Positions 36,979 through 46,498 of a stretch of 64,000 bases of DNA are shown piece after piece. Under the pieces are notes generated by a model that was not told the origin of the DNA, made no database searches, and worked only from the letters and a program-made list of their open reading frames with translations. This stretch comes from Sphingomonadaceae bacterium (GTDB lineage Bacteria > Pseudomonadota > Alphaproteobacteria > Sphingomonadales > Sphingomonadaceae). Within the stretch, counting starts at the first letter, position 1. Every line of letters begins with the position of its first letter. A program made the translations under genes and the position numbers. The stretch is from positions 1 through 64,000 of the forward strand of contig CANGJB010000013.1 of assembly GCA_947453945.1 (NCBI GenBank). Direction: 5' to 3'.

Positions 36979-37464
36979 TCAGTCTGCCAGCAGCGCCAGA
37001 TCGTGATACTGGCCGCGGAAGAACAGCAGGGGGTTGCCTTCGCCCTCCTTGCCCAGCGCGTCCACCGCGCCGACCACCAGCCAGTGATCGCCAACTTCGG
37101 TCACGCGTTCGATCGTGCAATCGATCCATGCGATCGCATCGTCGAGCACCGGCAGCCCGGCGGGGCTCACACCATGCGCCAGTTCGGCAAATTTGTCGTC
37201 GGCGCGCGCCGCAAAGCGGCGGCACAGCGCCAGCTGGTCCGCGCCCAGCACGTTGACGCAGAACCGGCCCGTAGCCTCGATCCGGGGCCAGGTGCCAGAG
37301 CGCTTGTCCGGAAAGAAGCCCACCAGCGGAGGGTCGAGCGAAATCGAAGTGAACGAGCCGATGACCAGACCATGCCGCGCGCCGTCTTCGGCCAGCGCAG
37401 TCACCACGCAGACCCCGGTCGGGTAAGCACCAAGCACGTCACGGAAAAGGCGGGAATCGATCAT
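36979..37464 (-). CDS. Flavin reductase family protein
   Basis: A 161-residue FMN-binding split-barrel protein. Typical segments: YPTGVCVVTALAEDG, GLVIGSFTSISLDPPLVGFFPDK, FCVNVLGADQ and the C-terminal GRYH-like RGQYHDL. Such proteins reduce FMN/FAD with NAD(P)H for partner monooxygenases, or bind flavin/haem on their own. It follows cysQ by 31 bp and is probably the last gene of the sulfate-activation operon. A direct role in sulfur metabolism is possible but unproven. Confidence 0.87.
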   Translation of the reverse strand: MIDSRLFRDVLGAYPTGVCVVTALAEDGARHGLVIGSFTSISLDPPLVGFFPDKRSGTWPRIEATGRFCVNVLGADQLALCRRFAARADDKFAELAHGVSPAGLPVLDDAIAWIDCTIERVTEVGDHWLVVGAVDALGKEGEGNPLLFFRGQYHDLALLAD

Positions 37465-37495
37465 GGCCGATCCGTGTCTGCAAACCGGAAAAGGG

Positions 37496-38230
37496 TCAAG
37501 CCTCGATTGCCGCTACGGCGTCCAGTACCCTTTCGGCCCATTCGCGCCGGCAGATCAGCAGGTCGGGCAGGTAGGTGTCGCGGTTGTTGTAGACCAGCGG
37601 CGCTCCATCGATGCGCGAGACATGGAGGCCTGCCGCCGCCGCCACAGCCACGGGCGCGCAGTTGTCCCATTCATATTGCCCGCCGGAGTGGAGATATATC
37701 TCAGCCTCGCCGCGCACCACCGCCATCGCCTTGGCGCCGGCCGATCCCATCGGCACCAGTTCGCCGCCCAGCACTTCTGACACGATCACCGCCTCACGCG
37801 CTGGCCGTGTGCGGCTGACCAGCAGTCGCGGGCGTTCCGCCATCCGGGGGAGCGGCAGCGGCGCGCCGCTATCCAGCACCAGATCGATCCCCGGCAGCGC
37901 CACTGCGCCCAGTGTCGCCACTCCATCGAAGGCAAGGCCGACATGCACCGCCCAGTCATCACGGCCTTCGCCATATTCGCGCGTCCCGTCGAGCGGATCG
38001 ATGATCCATACGCGCGATTTGCCGAGCCGTTCGGGCGTGTCCTGCGTCTCTTCTGAAAGCACACCATCGTCCGGCCGGTGCGCGGCAATTTCGGCCATCA
38101 GCCACGTATTGGCGCGAAGATCGCCCTCAGCGCCAAGCGCCTTGCCCGTGTGCGTGCCGGCAGCGCGCAGATCCATGAGAATCCGCGCCGCGCCGCGCGC
38201 CAGATGCCGCGCCAGTTCGATATCGTCCAT
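37496..38230 (-). CDS. cysQ: 3'(2'),5'-bisphosphate nucleotidase CysQ
   Basis: A 244-residue inositol-monophosphatase-fold enzyme that removes the 3' phosphate of PAP, a by-product of PAPS reduction, relieving its inhibition. Metal site: E in SEET, then DPLDGTREY, and the C-terminal WDNCAPVAVAAAAG. ATG 38230 with AGGGG at 5 bp is preferred to a GTG two codons upstream. It lies 30 bp behind cysNC. Confidence 0.93.
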   Translation of the reverse strand: MDDIELARHLARGAARILMDLRAAGTHTGKALGAEGDLRANTWLMAEIAAHRPDDGVLSEETQDTPERLGKSRVWIIDPLDGTREYGEGRDDWAVHVGLAFDGVATLGAVALPGIDLVLDSGAPLPLPRMAERPRLLVSRTRPAREAVIVSEVLGGELVPMGSAGAKAMAVVRGEAEIYLHSGGQYEWDNCAPVAVAAAAGLHVSRIDGAPLVYNNRDTYLPDLLICRREWAERVLDAVAAIEA

Positions 38231-38260
38231 CAACACCCCTAAGCCCGCCAGAACCAGCCG

Positions 38261-40219
38261 TCAGATGATCGGCATCCAATCGCCGATAATCAGCGCCACG
38301 ATGCGTTCCGCCGCCTCTTCGGGCGTTTCGCGCATGGTGTCCACGCGGATTTCCGGTTTTTCCGGCGCTTCATAGGGGCTGTCGATCCCCGTGAAGTTCT
38401 TGAGCGTGCCTTGCCGGGCCTTCTTGTAAAGCCCCTTCACATCGCGCCGTTCGGCTTCTTCCAGCGGCGTATCGACGAAAATCTCGAAGAACTCGCCTTC
38501 GGGCACAAGCGCGCGCACCATGTCGCGTTCGGCACGGAACGGGCTGATGAACGCGGTCAGCACGATCAGCCCCGCATCCGTCATCAGGCGCGTCACTTCG
38601 CCCACGCGGCGGATGTTCTCGATCCGGTCGGTCTCGGTGAAACCAAGGTCCTTGTTGAGCCCATGCCGCACATTGTCCCCGTCCAGCAGGAACGTGTGCT
38701 TGCCCAGCGCATGCAGCCGCTTCTCGACCATGTTGGCGATGGTCGATTTGCCCGAACCGGAAAGGCCCGTGAACCACAGCACCGCAGGGCCCTGTCCCTT
38801 CAGGCGGGCATGGGCTTCACGCGTCACGTCGAGCGCCTGCCAGTGCACGTTTTGCGCGCGGCGCAAACTGAAGTTGAGCATCCCCGCGGCCACGGTCGCG
38901 TTGCTGATCTTGTCGATCAGGATGAACCCGCCCAGCGTGCGGCTTGTCGCATAAGGTTCGAACACGATGGCGCGGTCGGTGGTGATCTCTGCCACGCCGA
39001 TCGCGTTGAGTTCCAGCGTCTTGGCAGCAAGGCGCTCCATCGTATTGACATTGATGGTGCACTTGGGCTGCGAAACCGTGACGGAAACGGTCTGCGTCGC
39101 CAGTTTCAGCCAATAGGCGCGGCCCGGCATCAGCGCCTCGTCGGCCATCCACACGAGGCTCGCCTCGAACTGGTCGGCGACCTGTGGCGGCGCATCGGAC
39201 GCGGCGAGCACATCCCCGCGCGAGCAATCGATCTCGTCCGCAAGGGTGAGCGTGACCGATTGGCCCGCCACCGCCACCTCAAGATCGCCGTCACCAGCGG
39301 TTTCGCCGGCGAAACCCGCACTTGGCATCGTCACGATGCGGGCAACGGTGCTGGTCCGGCCCGAAGGCAGAACGCGCACCGCATCGCCGGGCTTCACCGA
39401 GCCATTGGCGATAAGGCCGGAGAACCCCCGGAAATCGAGGTTCGGGCGGTTGACCCACTGGACGGGCATGCGGAACGCACCGGCGGCATCAGCAGCGGTG
39501 TTCACTTCCACCGTTTCCAGATGGCCGATCAACGTGGGGCCAAGATACCACGGGGTATTCACGCTCGGCGCGGTAATGTTGTCGCCCTTGAAGCCCGAGA
39601 TCGGCATCGCGGTAAACGCCGCGATCCCGATGCTGCTCGCAAAGGCGGCATAGTCGGCCACGATCGCATCATACTTGGCCTGATCATAGCCGATCAGGTC
39701 CATCTTGTTTACCGCCAGAACGATGTGGCGGATTCCGAGAAGGTGGCAGAGGTAGGAATGCCGCCGCGTTTGCGTCAGCACGCCTTTGCGCGCGTCGATC
39801 AGAATCACGGCCAGGTCCGCCGTGCTCGCGCCGGTCACCATGTTGCGGGTATACTGCTCGTGCCCCGGGCAATCGGCCACGATGAACTTGCGCTTTTCGG
39901 TGCTGAAGAAGCGGTAGGCGACATCGATGGTGATGCCCTGCTCGCGCTCGGCGGCAAGCCCATCGACCAGCAGCGCGAAATCGATCTCGCCGCCTTGCGT
40001 GCCCACTTTCTTGCTGTCGGTTTCGAGCGCTGCGAGCTGATCTTCGAAGATCATCTTCGAATCATAGAGCAAGCGCCCGATCAGCGTCGATTTTCCATCA
40101 TCGACCGAGCCGCAGGTGATGAAGCGCAGCATGGTCTTGTGCTGGTGCAGCGCGAGGTAGGCCTCGATGTCCTCGGCAATCAGGGCCTCGGTCTGGTAGA
40201 TCACGTCGGTCCCAGACAT
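38261..40219 (-). CDS. cysNC: Bifunctional sulfate adenylyltransferase subunit 1 / adenylylsulfate kinase
   Basis: A 652-residue fusion. The CysN GTPase half (about 1-440) has [17 protein letters not shown] and NKMD and drives ATP sulfurylase together with CysD. The CysC half (about 470-650) has [20 protein letters not shown] and [11 protein letters not shown] and phosphorylates APS to PAPS. The CysNC fusion is common in alphaproteobacteria. It overlaps the cysD stop by one base (TGATG), so subunit synthesis is coupled. Confidence 0.97.
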   Translation of the reverse strand: MSGTDVIYQTEALIAEDIEAYLALHQHKTMLRFITCGSVDDGKSTLIGRLLYDSKMIFEDQLAALETDSKKVGTQGGEIDFALLVDGLAAEREQGITIDVAYRFFSTEKRKFIVADCPGHEQYTRNMVTGASTADLAVILIDARKGVLTQTRRHSYLCHLLGIRHIVLAVNKMDLIGYDQAKYDAIVADYAAFASSIGIAAFTAMPISGFKGDNITAPSVNTPWYLGPTLIGHLETVEVNTAADAAGAFRMPVQWVNRPNLDFRGFSGLIANGSVKPGDAVRVLPSGRTSTVARIVTMPSAGFAGETAGDGDLEVAVAGQSVTLTLADEIDCSRGDVLAASDAPPQVADQFEASLVWMADEALMPGRAYWLKLATQTVSVTVSQPKCTINVNTMERLAAKTLELNAIGVAEITTDRAIVFEPYATSRTLGGFILIDKISNATVAAGMLNFSLRRAQNVHWQALDVTREAHARLKGQGPAVLWFTGLSGSGKSTIANMVEKRLHALGKHTFLLDGDNVRHGLNKDLGFTETDRIENIRRVGEVTRLMTDAGLIVLTAFISPFRAERDMVRALVPEGEFFEIFVDTPLEEAERRDVKGLYKKARQGTLKNFTGIDSPYEAPEKPEIRVDTMRETPEEAAERIVALIIGDWMPII

Positions 40220-41166
40220 CAGAAGTACCCCTGCTGCTTTTTCACTTCCATACCCGCACCGCCCGCATCCTTGTCGATCACGCGGCCCTGTCTTTCGCTC
40301 GTCGTCGTGAGCAGCGTTTCCTGAATAACTTCGGTCAGTGTGGAGGCCGTGCTTTCCACTGCGCCTGTCAGCGGGAAGCAGCCCAGCGTGCGGAAGCGGA
40401 TCGAACGGTCGGTGATTTCAGGGCGATAGCCCAGGACCTTCTCAAGCCGCGGCAGATCGTCTGCCATGAACAGCCCGCCTTCCCACTCGAACGTGGGGCG
40501 CACCGCCGCGAAATAAAGCGGTACGATCGGCACGTCGTTAAGGTGAATGTACTGCCAGATATCGAGCTCGGTCCAGTTCGAGATCGGAAACACGCGGATG
40601 CTCTCGCCCCCCCCTCCAACTTTGGTGTTTTTCCGGGCGTTGTAGATGTTCCACAGTTCGGGCCGCTGGTTCTTGGGGTCCCAGCCGTGGCTTGCGGTGC
40701 GGAAGCTGAAGATGCGCTCCTTGGCGCGGCTCTTCTCCTCGTCGCGCCGCGCGCCGCCGAAGGCAGCATCGAAGCCATACTTGTCGAGCGCCTGCTTGAG
40801 CCCTTCGGTCTTCCACATGTCGGTGTGGAGCGCGCCGTGGTCGAACGGATTGATCCCGCGCTCCTGCGCCTCGGGGTTCTGATAAACCAGCAGTTCCATG
40901 CCGCTCTCGGATGCCATGCGTTCGCGCAGCGCGTACATGTCCTTGAACTTCCACGTCGTATCGACATGGAGCAGCGGGAACGGCGGCGGGCTCGGGTAAA
41001 ACGCCTTGCGCGCCAGATGCAGCATCACCGCGCTGTCCTTGCCCACTGAATAGAGCATCACGGGATTGGTCGCCTCGGCCACCACCTCGCGCATGATGTG
41101 GATCGCCTCGGCCTCAAGCCGCTGGATATGAGTGAGGCTGGGAAGTTGTGCAGTCTGGCTCGTCAT
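40219..41166 (-). CDS. cysD: Sulfate adenylyltransferase subunit 2
   Basis: A 315-residue PAPS-reductase-like ATP pyrophosphatase that forms APS from ATP and sulfate with CysN. The PP-loop SVGKDS is at 40-45. [20 protein letters not shown] and the C-terminal [11 protein letters not shown] region are typical. Start ATG 41166; the 11-codon extension above has no family match. It is the first gene of cysD-cysNC-cysQ. Uptake genes for sulfate are not in the window. Confidence 0.97.
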   Translation of the reverse strand: MTSQTAQLPSLTHIQRLEAEAIHIMREVVAEATNPVMLYSVGKDSAVMLHLARKAFYPSPPPFPLLHVDTTWKFKDMYALRERMASESGMELLVYQNPEAQERGINPFDHGALHTDMWKTEGLKQALDKYGFDAAFGGARRDEEKSRAKERIFSFRTASHGWDPKNQRPELWNIYNARKNTKVGGGGESIRVFPISNWTELDIWQYIHLNDVPIVPLYFAAVRPTFEWEGGLFMADDLPRLEKVLGYRPEITDRSIRFRTLGCFPLTGAVESTASTLTEVIQETLLTTTSERQGRVIDKDAGGAGMEVKKQQGYF

Positions 41167-41260
41167 GGGGCGGCCTGTAGCGCAGCACGGCCCCGCCATG
41201 ATAGGCCGATTTCATGAATCCCCCCAAAGGCAAACTATCTGCGGGGTGGCATTTCCAAGG

Positions 41261-41872
41261 TCACGGCACCTTTGGCAGCGCAGCAAGCGGCCAGTGAAAG
41301 CGTTTGTAGGGCTGCCCGATGACATCGACTTCGCCGACGTAGCGAACACCGAACTTTGCCGCGACAGCCAGCGATCCGCCGTTGTCTGGATGGATGACGG
41401 ACATGATCTCGGCAAATTCGCGCTGCGCCTGCGCATAGCCAAAGACCGCGCGCGCCGCCTCCGAAGCATAGCCCTGCCCCCAATGCGCCTTGCCAAACGT
41501 GTAGCCCAATTCGGGCAGTGACTGGATCTGGGCATCGGCTGGCGCGTGGGTGCGGAACAGCCAGGCGCGTTGCAATCCGCCCGGCGGGGCTGCGCGGTCG
41601 ATCGCCGCATCGCTCAAACCGCAGCGCCCCACGCGGGCCCCATCGCTTTTGCGGATGACCGCCAAGGGGCCGAGGCTGGCATGGGCATAGCTGTCCTGCA
41701 CATCCTGAAACCACTTCTCGGTCTCAGCCGGAGGGCGCGGCTTGCCGCTGATGTAGCGGGCCACATCCGGATCCTGATGGATCGCGATAAAGTAATCGAG
41801 ATCGCTCGCGTCCATCCGGCGCAGCACCAATCGCGCGGTTTCAAGCACTTCGGTCGGGGCAAGCAAGGTCAT
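41261..41872 (-). CDS. GNAT family N-acetyltransferase (RimJ/RimL-like)
   Basis: A 203-residue acetyltransferase. The beginning ETARLVLRRMDASDLDYFIAIHQDPDVARY and the acetyl-CoA loop region GYTFGKAHWGQGYASEAARAVFGYA (Q/RxxGxG/A variant WGQGYA), followed by HPDNGGSLAVAAKFG, are typical of the RimJ/RimL subgroup. Substrate unknown. It lies 15 bp behind the CmcJ-like gene and is probably co-transcribed with it. Confidence 0.86.
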   Translation of the reverse strand: MTLLAPTEVLETARLVLRRMDASDLDYFIAIHQDPDVARYISGKPRPPAETEKWFQDVQDSYAHASLGPLAVIRKSDGARVGRCGLSDAAIDRAAPPGGLQRAWLFRTHAPADAQIQSLPELGYTFGKAHWGQGYASEAARAVFGYAQAQREFAEIMSVIHPDNGGSLAVAAKFGVRYVGEVDVIGQPYKRFHWPLAALPKVP

Positions 41873-41887
41873 GGTGTGCGGGGCGCT

Positions 41888-42796
41888 CTACTCGAAAAAC
41901 GCCACGCCGCGCACTTCGATGCTTTCCCGCACTTGCGCGTCCGGCAGGCTGGTATCGTGAAATGCGGTGTGCGGGCAGCGCCAGGTGACGGAATGGTCGC
42001 TGTCCTGAAACTTGAACAGCAACACGTCGTCTTTTGCCATGTTCGAAAAGTACCACCAGCGGTGCCGTTCGCGGTGGCGGAAGATCGTCGCGGCAATCAT
42101 CTGATCTTCGCCCGCGACCGGCGCGGTCAGGGCTTCCCCCACGGGGAATTCATCCACCACGAACAGCGTGTTGGAAGCCGTTTCCTCGTCGCTCACCGTG
42201 CGCCCGTCGCACACCGCCAGCGGCCAGTCCTGCGGCCCGGGCGAAAACGTGCGCCAAAGCGAAAAGCAGATGTAGCGCTTGTAGCCCGGCCCATCGGGAA
42301 ACGCCTGCCCATAGACCCGCGCCGCCGCGCGCCGGCCGGTGAGTTCGTTGTAATCGACATGGGCCTCGCCCGCCGGGGGCTGGATACCACCCGAATGGAC
42401 ATAGCCCTCGACCTTTTCCTGCACGCGCGCTGAAAGATCGCCCGAAGTGCGGATCATCCACCCTTGCGTCCGCACCTTGTCAGCGCCTGTAAGCTGCGCG
42501 ACGAGCGCTTCCACCTCTCGCTGGTATCCCGCATCGACCGCTGCCTTGTCGTGAAAATCGCGGATCGCGGTTTCATGCCTGGCGATCCTGAAGCCATGAA
42601 CGTCGAGCGCGAAGTGCTCCCGCATCGGCATCCCGTCGCGCACCACCACAGGATAGTCGCGGTAGTCGCCGGTGTTCATTTCGGCGCCCTGGCTCACATA
42701 GCGGCGCGTCACGAAGTCACCCTCGTCGAGATACCGTATCAGCGCCGGGGTTTCCCGGGCGGTTTCCTCGATATCGTCCAGCGCCGCCGTGGCCAT
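41888..42796 (-). CDS. CmcJ/NvfI family (AsaB-like) oxidoreductase
   Basis: A 302-residue protein of the family that includes cephamycin CmcJ and fungal AsaB/NvfI-type enzymes. Seen: YICFSLWRTFSPGPQDWPLAVCDGRTV (about 175-205) and HRWWYFSNMAKDDVLLFKFQDSD (about 250-272) followed by HTAFHD. These are the putative ligand segments of this dioxygenase-like group. The reaction here is unknown. A perfect palindrome lies 19-33 bp before its ATG, suggesting its own regulated promoter although the MFS gene ends only 33 bp away. Confidence 0.8.
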   Translation of the reverse strand: MATAALDDIEETARETPALIRYLDEGDFVTRRYVSQGAEMNTGDYRDYPVVVRDGMPMREHFALDVHGFRIARHETAIRDFHDKAAVDAGYQREVEALVAQLTGADKVRTQGWMIRTSGDLSARVQEKVEGYVHSGGIQPPAGEAHVDYNELTGRRAAARVYGQAFPDGPGYKRYICFSLWRTFSPGPQDWPLAVCDGRTVSDEETASNTLFVVDEFPVGEALTAPVAGEDQMIAATIFRHRERHRWWYFSNMAKDDVLLFKFQDSDHSVTWRCPHTAFHDTSLPDAQVRESIEVRGVAFFE

Positions 42797-42815
42797 GGCA
42801 TTCTCCCGCCTTATC

Positions 42816-42830
42816 GTTAGTCAGACTAAC
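42816..42830. promoter_or_regulatory. Candidate TetR/MarR-type operator
   Basis: GTTAGTCAGACTAAC is a perfect 15-bp palindrome (7-bp arms, central A/T), AT-rich relative to its surroundings. It touches the MFS stop codon and lies just upstream of the CmcJ-like gene. Such sites are typical of TetR-family repressors. No TetR or MarR gene is found nearby. Confidence 0.6.
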
Positions 42831-44122
42831 TATATCGGTTGCGGCTTGGCTGTCCACCCTGCGCGGGGCGCCGTCTCGGGGATGCGCCACAGCACCGGAA
42901 GAATTGCCAGCGCCACGACCGCAATCATCGCGCCGGGCACCGCCGGCCAGTGGCTCGCCTCCAGCAGCATCTGCGCTGCCAGCGGGGTGAGCCCGCCGAA
43001 CACGGCCGTCGCGCTTGTCACGCCCAGTGCGAGCCCGGAAAGCCGCGCCTCGCCGGAAAACTGCTCCGCCGTCGCCACCGCGCCAACCGCGCTCACCGCA
43101 CCGCCCAGGCACGCCAGCAACACGGCGCCGATCAGTGCAGGCCAGGTGCCGCCGCTGGCCATCAGGGTGAACAGCGTGATCGGCAGCACCGCGCCGAGCA
43201 CCGCCACGCCGATCAGCACCGGACGCCGCCCGATCTGGTCCGAAAGCGCGCCCACCAGCGGCGTCACCGCGATCACCACGAAGGCCGCCACGGTCGAAAG
43301 CGCGAGGCCCGCCCCCTCTCCTACCGCGCCCACCGAGGTGAGGAACGCGGGCACATACGTGATCCCCACGTAGTAGCTGATCGAGCCCAGCGCCGAGATG
43401 GCAAAGCCCCGCATGATCCCGGCGCGCTGATGGGTCACCGCATAGCGCAGCGGGTTCGCCGGCACTGTGCCTGCCGCGCGCTGGCGGTTGTATTCAGGCG
43501 ATTCGTCCATTGCCGCGCGTGCCAGCAGCACCCCGCCTGCCAGCGCTGCGCCCACGAAGAACGGTATGCGCCAGCCCCACACGTCGAGGATGTCCGCCGG
43601 CAAAGCCCAGGCCGTCACCGCCGCGACGCCCACGGCCAGCAGCGCGCCCACCTCGCTCGCCGCTGAGGCGCAGCTGGTGATCAGCCCGCGCCGCCGCGGC
43701 TCCGCGCCTTCCAGCAGATAGGCGACCACGCCGGTGTATTCGCCGCCCACGGCAAAGGCCATCACGCAGCGCAAGGCCAGCAGCAGCATCCCCGCCGCCG
43801 GGCCGATCGTCGCATACGTGGGCAGCAAGGCGCAGCCGAGCATCGCCGCAGTCATCACCGCCATCGAAAGCAGCATGGCCCGCCGCCGTCCGTGCCGGTC
43901 CCCGTAATGCCCCAGCGCCAGTGCGCCGAGCGGGCGCATCAGATAAGAAACCGCAAAGCCCGCCAGCACCGCCGCCAGCGATCCCTCCCCCCCGCCAAAC
44001 ATGACGCGGGAGAGGATCGTGGCGACGTAGATGTAGAGCGTGAAGTCGTACCACTCGACCACTGTCGAAAACCCCGCGATCACCATCGAGCGCCGCGAGA
44101 TAGTCTGGTGAGCGATAGTCAT
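42830..44122 (-). CDS. MFS transporter, metabolite:H+ symporter (MHS/ProP-like)
   Basis: A 430-residue 12-helix transporter. MHS hallmarks: the N-terminal GFSTVVEWYDFTLYIY, the loop 2-3 motif GHYGDRHGRRRAM, GGEYTGVVAYLLEGA, DESPEY in the mid loop, and the second half motif LSDQIGRRPVLIG. Relatives move osmolytes, dicarboxylates or aromatic acids with protons. ATG 44122 is chosen because the preceding 66 codons run antisense through the DUF1330 gene in another frame. It is followed closely by the CmcJ-like gene. Confidence 0.9.
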   Translation of the reverse strand: MTIAHQTISRRSMVIAGFSTVVEWYDFTLYIYVATILSRVMFGGGEGSLAAVLAGFAVSYLMRPLGALALGHYGDRHGRRRAMLLSMAVMTAAMLGCALLPTYATIGPAAGMLLLALRCVMAFAVGGEYTGVVAYLLEGAEPRRRGLITSCASAASEVGALLAVGVAAVTAWALPADILDVWGWRIPFFVGAALAGGVLLARAAMDESPEYNRQRAAGTVPANPLRYAVTHQRAGIMRGFAISALGSISYYVGITYVPAFLTSVGAVGEGAGLALSTVAAFVVIAVTPLVGALSDQIGRRPVLIGVAVLGAVLPITLFTLMASGGTWPALIGAVLLACLGGAVSAVGAVATAEQFSGEARLSGLALGVTSATAVFGGLTPLAAQMLLEASHWPAVPGAMIAVVALAILPVLWRIPETAPRAGWTAKPQPI

Positions 44123-44163
44123 CTGGGCATCATGCCGGAATGATGCCCAGCTGGGAACACTTC

Positions 44164-44454
44164 TCAGCCAACCCCTTCGGTCACCATCACGCGGTAGTTC
44201 GCACCTGCCAGCCGGTGGACCTTGGCCTCCTGATAGGCCGGGCTGTTGTACCAGGCCTTCGCCGCGTCCATGTCGGGAAACTCGATGATCACGAGCCCTT
44301 CCGCGGCCGGGCCTTCCCAAGTCTCGTTCGGGCCATAGAATGCAAGCGGCTTCAACGGATGCCCGGCGATCGAAGCCCCGGCCTTGGCGTTATACTGCTC
44401 CATCTGAGCCTGATCGTTCACGCCATCCTTGATGAACACCACAAAAACCGACAT
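44164..44454 (-). CDS. DUF1330 (dimeric alpha-beta barrel) protein
   Basis: A 96-residue ferredoxin-like fold protein. Characteristic segments: Q-Y-NAKAGASIAGHPLKPLAF, then EGPAAEGLVIIEFPDMDAAKAWYNSPAYQEAKVHR. Role unknown; members accompany many catabolic genes. The ATG follows GGAGGGGA. It is the first gene of a probable unit with the MFS transporter 41 bp downstream. Confidence 0.9.
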   Translation of the reverse strand: MSVFVVFIKDGVNDQAQMEQYNAKAGASIAGHPLKPLAFYGPNETWEGPAAEGLVIIEFPDMDAAKAWYNSPAYQEAKVHRLAGANYRVMVTEGVG

Positions 44455-44609
44455 CGAAACATCCCCTCCCGCAGCCCCGCCCATGCGAAGCCATCCTGTG
44501 CAGTTGTACCGGCACGAAAAGCCAAGGCAAGCGCGCGCACGGGCACCACGGAACCTTGCCGCCCATCGCGCATTTATCTTCTCTGCAAACACCATGAAAG
44601 GATAACCCC

Positions 44610-44690
44610 ATGCGCTCAGGTCTGCTCTGGATCATCGGCGTCCCCATCCCGCTGATCCTCCTCCTGGCCTACTGCTCCGGCCATCTTTGA
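44610..44690 (+). CDS. 26-residue single-helix membrane protein
   Basis: A very short gene: M-R-S-G, then LLWIIGVPIPLILLLAY and a CSGHL end, so almost the whole protein is one membrane helix with a central Gly-Val-Pro-Ile-Pro. AAAGGA lies 7 bp before the ATG, and the frame ends cleanly with TGA. Similar tiny GVPIP-type proteins are, from memory, scattered in proteobacteria without known function. It lies alone between DUF1330 and the SDR gene. Confidence 0.65.
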   Translation: MRSGLLWIIGVPIPLILLLAYCSGHL

Positions 44691-44769
44691 AACGATGCGA
44701 ACCGGTCATGGCCATCGGCGGAATTGGCGCTAGGATGCAGCCAAACAGAACCGATGGAGAGACCTGCCC

Positions 44770-45543
44770 ATGACTGAACTTGCCGGCCGCATTGCCCTCG
44801 TCACCGGCGCCTCGCGCGGCATTGGCGAGGCGTCTGCCCGCGCCCTCGCCGCGCTTGGCGCGCGCGTCATCGTCACCGATCTTGCCGCGCCCGAAGCCCT
44901 CGCGGAGCAGATCGGCGGCCTTGCCCGCGCGCACGACGTGACCGACGAGCAAAGCTGGATCGATACGATCGCCTTCGCCCGCGAAGCTGCTGGCGGGCTC
45001 GATATTCTGGTCAACAATGCCGGGCTATTCCTGGCCAAACCCCTCACCGAAACCACGCTCGAAGATTGGCGCCGCCTCCACAGCGTCAACGTCGAAGGCG
45101 TGTTCCTCGGCTGCAAGCACGCCGTCCCGCTGCTGGCGGAGCGCGCGAACCAATGGCCCGGCGGCGCCGCGATCGTCAATCTCTCCTCGGTTGCCGGGCT
45201 GGTCGGCACCGCGCTGGTCAGCTGCTACAACGCCACCAAAGGCGCGGTCCGCCTCTTCACCAAAGGCGTGGCGATGGAAGTCGCGCCCTTGCGCATCCGC
45301 TGCAATTCGGTCCACCCCGGGGTCATCGAAACCGATATGGGCCGCGATCTCGTCTCCCAGTTCGCGGCCGCCACCGGCACCGGCGAAAACGACACCCGCG
45401 CAGCCTTTTCCAATCTCCACCCGCTGGGCCACTTCGGGCTGCCCACCAACGTGGCCGACGCCGTCGCCTTCCTCGCCTCGGACCGCGCCGCCTTCATGAC
45501 CGGCTCGGAACTGGTGGTCGACGGCGGCTTCACCGCAAGCTGA
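44770..45543 (+). CDS. SDR family NAD(P)-dependent oxidoreductase
   Basis: A 257-residue classical short-chain dehydrogenase. It has the coenzyme motif TGASRGIG (13-20), NNAG, a catalytic serine in NLSSVAGL, and Y-NATK (YxxxK). The C-terminal [16 protein letters not shown] is typical of 3-oxoacyl-ACP reductase-like or 3-alpha-hydroxysteroid-type SDRs. Acidic D37 after the second strand (VIVTDLA) suggests NAD preference. Substrate unknown. The ATG follows GGAGAGA. The dispersed repeat begins 13 bp after the stop. Confidence 0.9.
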   Translation: MTELAGRIALVTGASRGIGEASARALAALGARVIVTDLAAPEALAEQIGGLARAHDVTDEQSWIDTIAFAREAAGGLDILVNNAGLFLAKPLTETTLEDWRRLHSVNVEGVFLGCKHAVPLLAERANQWPGGAAIVNLSSVAGLVGTALVSCYNATKGAVRLFTKGVAMEVAPLRIRCNSVHPGVIETDMGRDLVSQFAAATGTGENDTRAAFSNLHPLGHFGLPTNVADAVAFLASDRAAFMTGSELVVDGGFTAS

Positions 45544-45555
45544 ACCAGGGGAAAT

Positions 45556-45610
45556 CCCTCCCCGAGCTTGTCTCGGGGAGTTGGCAGCGCGAAGCGCTGA
45601 CGGAGGGGTA
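45556..45610 (+). repeat. Dispersed repeat, copy 1 (variant)
   Basis: CCCTCCCCGAGCTTGTCTCG is followed by GGGAG, then GGCAGCGCGAAGCGCTGACG and GAGGGG. The left part differs from the other copies, but the right module is identical to copies 4 and 5. It is a nested inverted structure with CCCTCC at one end and GGAGGG at the other. Confidence 0.7.
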
Positions 45611-45699
45611 AATCCCCTAAGTTCCCACTTTGTTCTGTCCTGCACGCCTGCTGTCATGGCACAACCGCGCCCGTTTTCCGCAACGAACCGAGGCCGCGC

Positions 45700-46401
45700 A
45701 TGAAAGACCGCTCCCGCCAGCCCGCCGCCAAAGGCACGCTCCCCGATTTCGCCCCCGTTCCGCGTCAGTACAACCGCCACGATGGCTGGACTCCCGAACG
45801 CCAGCGCGGCTTCATCGAAGCGCTGGCCGATACCGGCAGCGTCAAGCATGCCGCCCATGCCGTCAACATGACGGCCGTCGGCGCCTACTATCTGCGCCGC
45901 CAGCCCGAAGCGGATGAATTCCGCAAGGCCTGGGAAGCCGCCCTCGCGCTCGGCGTCCAGCGGCTGGAAGATGTGGCGATGGACCGCGCGCTCCATGGCA
46001 TCGAAGTGCCGGTCTACCATTTCGGCGCGGTCGTCGGCAGCCGCAAGGTCTACAATGATCGGCTGCTGATGTTCCTGCTCAGAAACCGCGCATCCAAGCG
46101 CTTCAAGGCCAGTGCTCGCCACGATGCGCCAACCAGAAGCGAAATCGCCAAGCTGAAAAAGCAATGGCAAACCGAATTCGAACAGGAAGAAGCCGCCGCT
46201 CGCGCCGAAGCCGCCAAGGGCGCGCCCGACCTCCTCTCCCGCTTCACCAGCGCCAACCGCGAGTGGTACGAAGCCCTCCCCGCCCCCGCGCGCGAAGCCT
46301 ACGATCACTTCCTCAAGGCCGAGGCCGAAGCCAGAGCCGCCGGCAAAGCCCCCAACATGCCCAACTGGCTCGCCCTCCCGCCGCCGAAGGAAGGCGAGTG
46401 A
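45700..46401 (+). CDS. Terminase-small-subunit-like HTH protein
   Basis: A 233-residue protein. After a basic N-terminus comes [41 protein letters not shown] (about 26-67), a helix-turn-helix arrangement like that of phage terminase small subunits. [27 protein letters not shown] and a C-terminal charged coiled stretch follow. Such proteins are common as single genes in sphingomonads and are not by themselves proof of a prophage; no large terminase or portal gene is near. Function unknown, DNA binding likely. Confidence 0.7.
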   Translation: MKDRSRQPAAKGTLPDFAPVPRQYNRHDGWTPERQRGFIEALADTGSVKHAAHAVNMTAVGAYYLRRQPEADEFRKAWEAALALGVQRLEDVAMDRALHGIEVPVYHFGAVVGSRKVYNDRLLMFLLRNRASKRFKASARHDAPTRSEIAKLKKQWQTEFEQEEAAARAEAAKGAPDLLSRFTSANREWYEALPAPAREAYDHFLKAEAEARAAGKAPNMPNWLALPPPKEGE

Positions 46402-46413
46402 GGCCCCCCAAGA

Positions 46414-46473
46414 CCCTCCCCATTTTTGCGAAGCACAAATGGGGAGGTGGCTCGCGAAGCGAGACGGAGGGGT
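46414..46473 (+). repeat. Dispersed repeat, copy 2
   Basis: CCCTCCCCATTTTTGCGAAG, CACAAATGGGGAGGTGG, then CTCGCGAAGCGAGACGGAGG GGT. A partial duplication of the right module (GCTCGCGAAGCGCTGACGGA) continues to 46494. Confidence 0.8.
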
Positions 46474-46498
46474 AGCTCGCGAAGCGCTGACGGAAGCG

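Noticed and set aside
45700..46401. Prophage remnant around the terminase-small-subunit-like gene
   Set aside because: No large terminase, portal, capsid, integrase or lysis gene lies nearby; this protein type occurs alone in sphingomonads.
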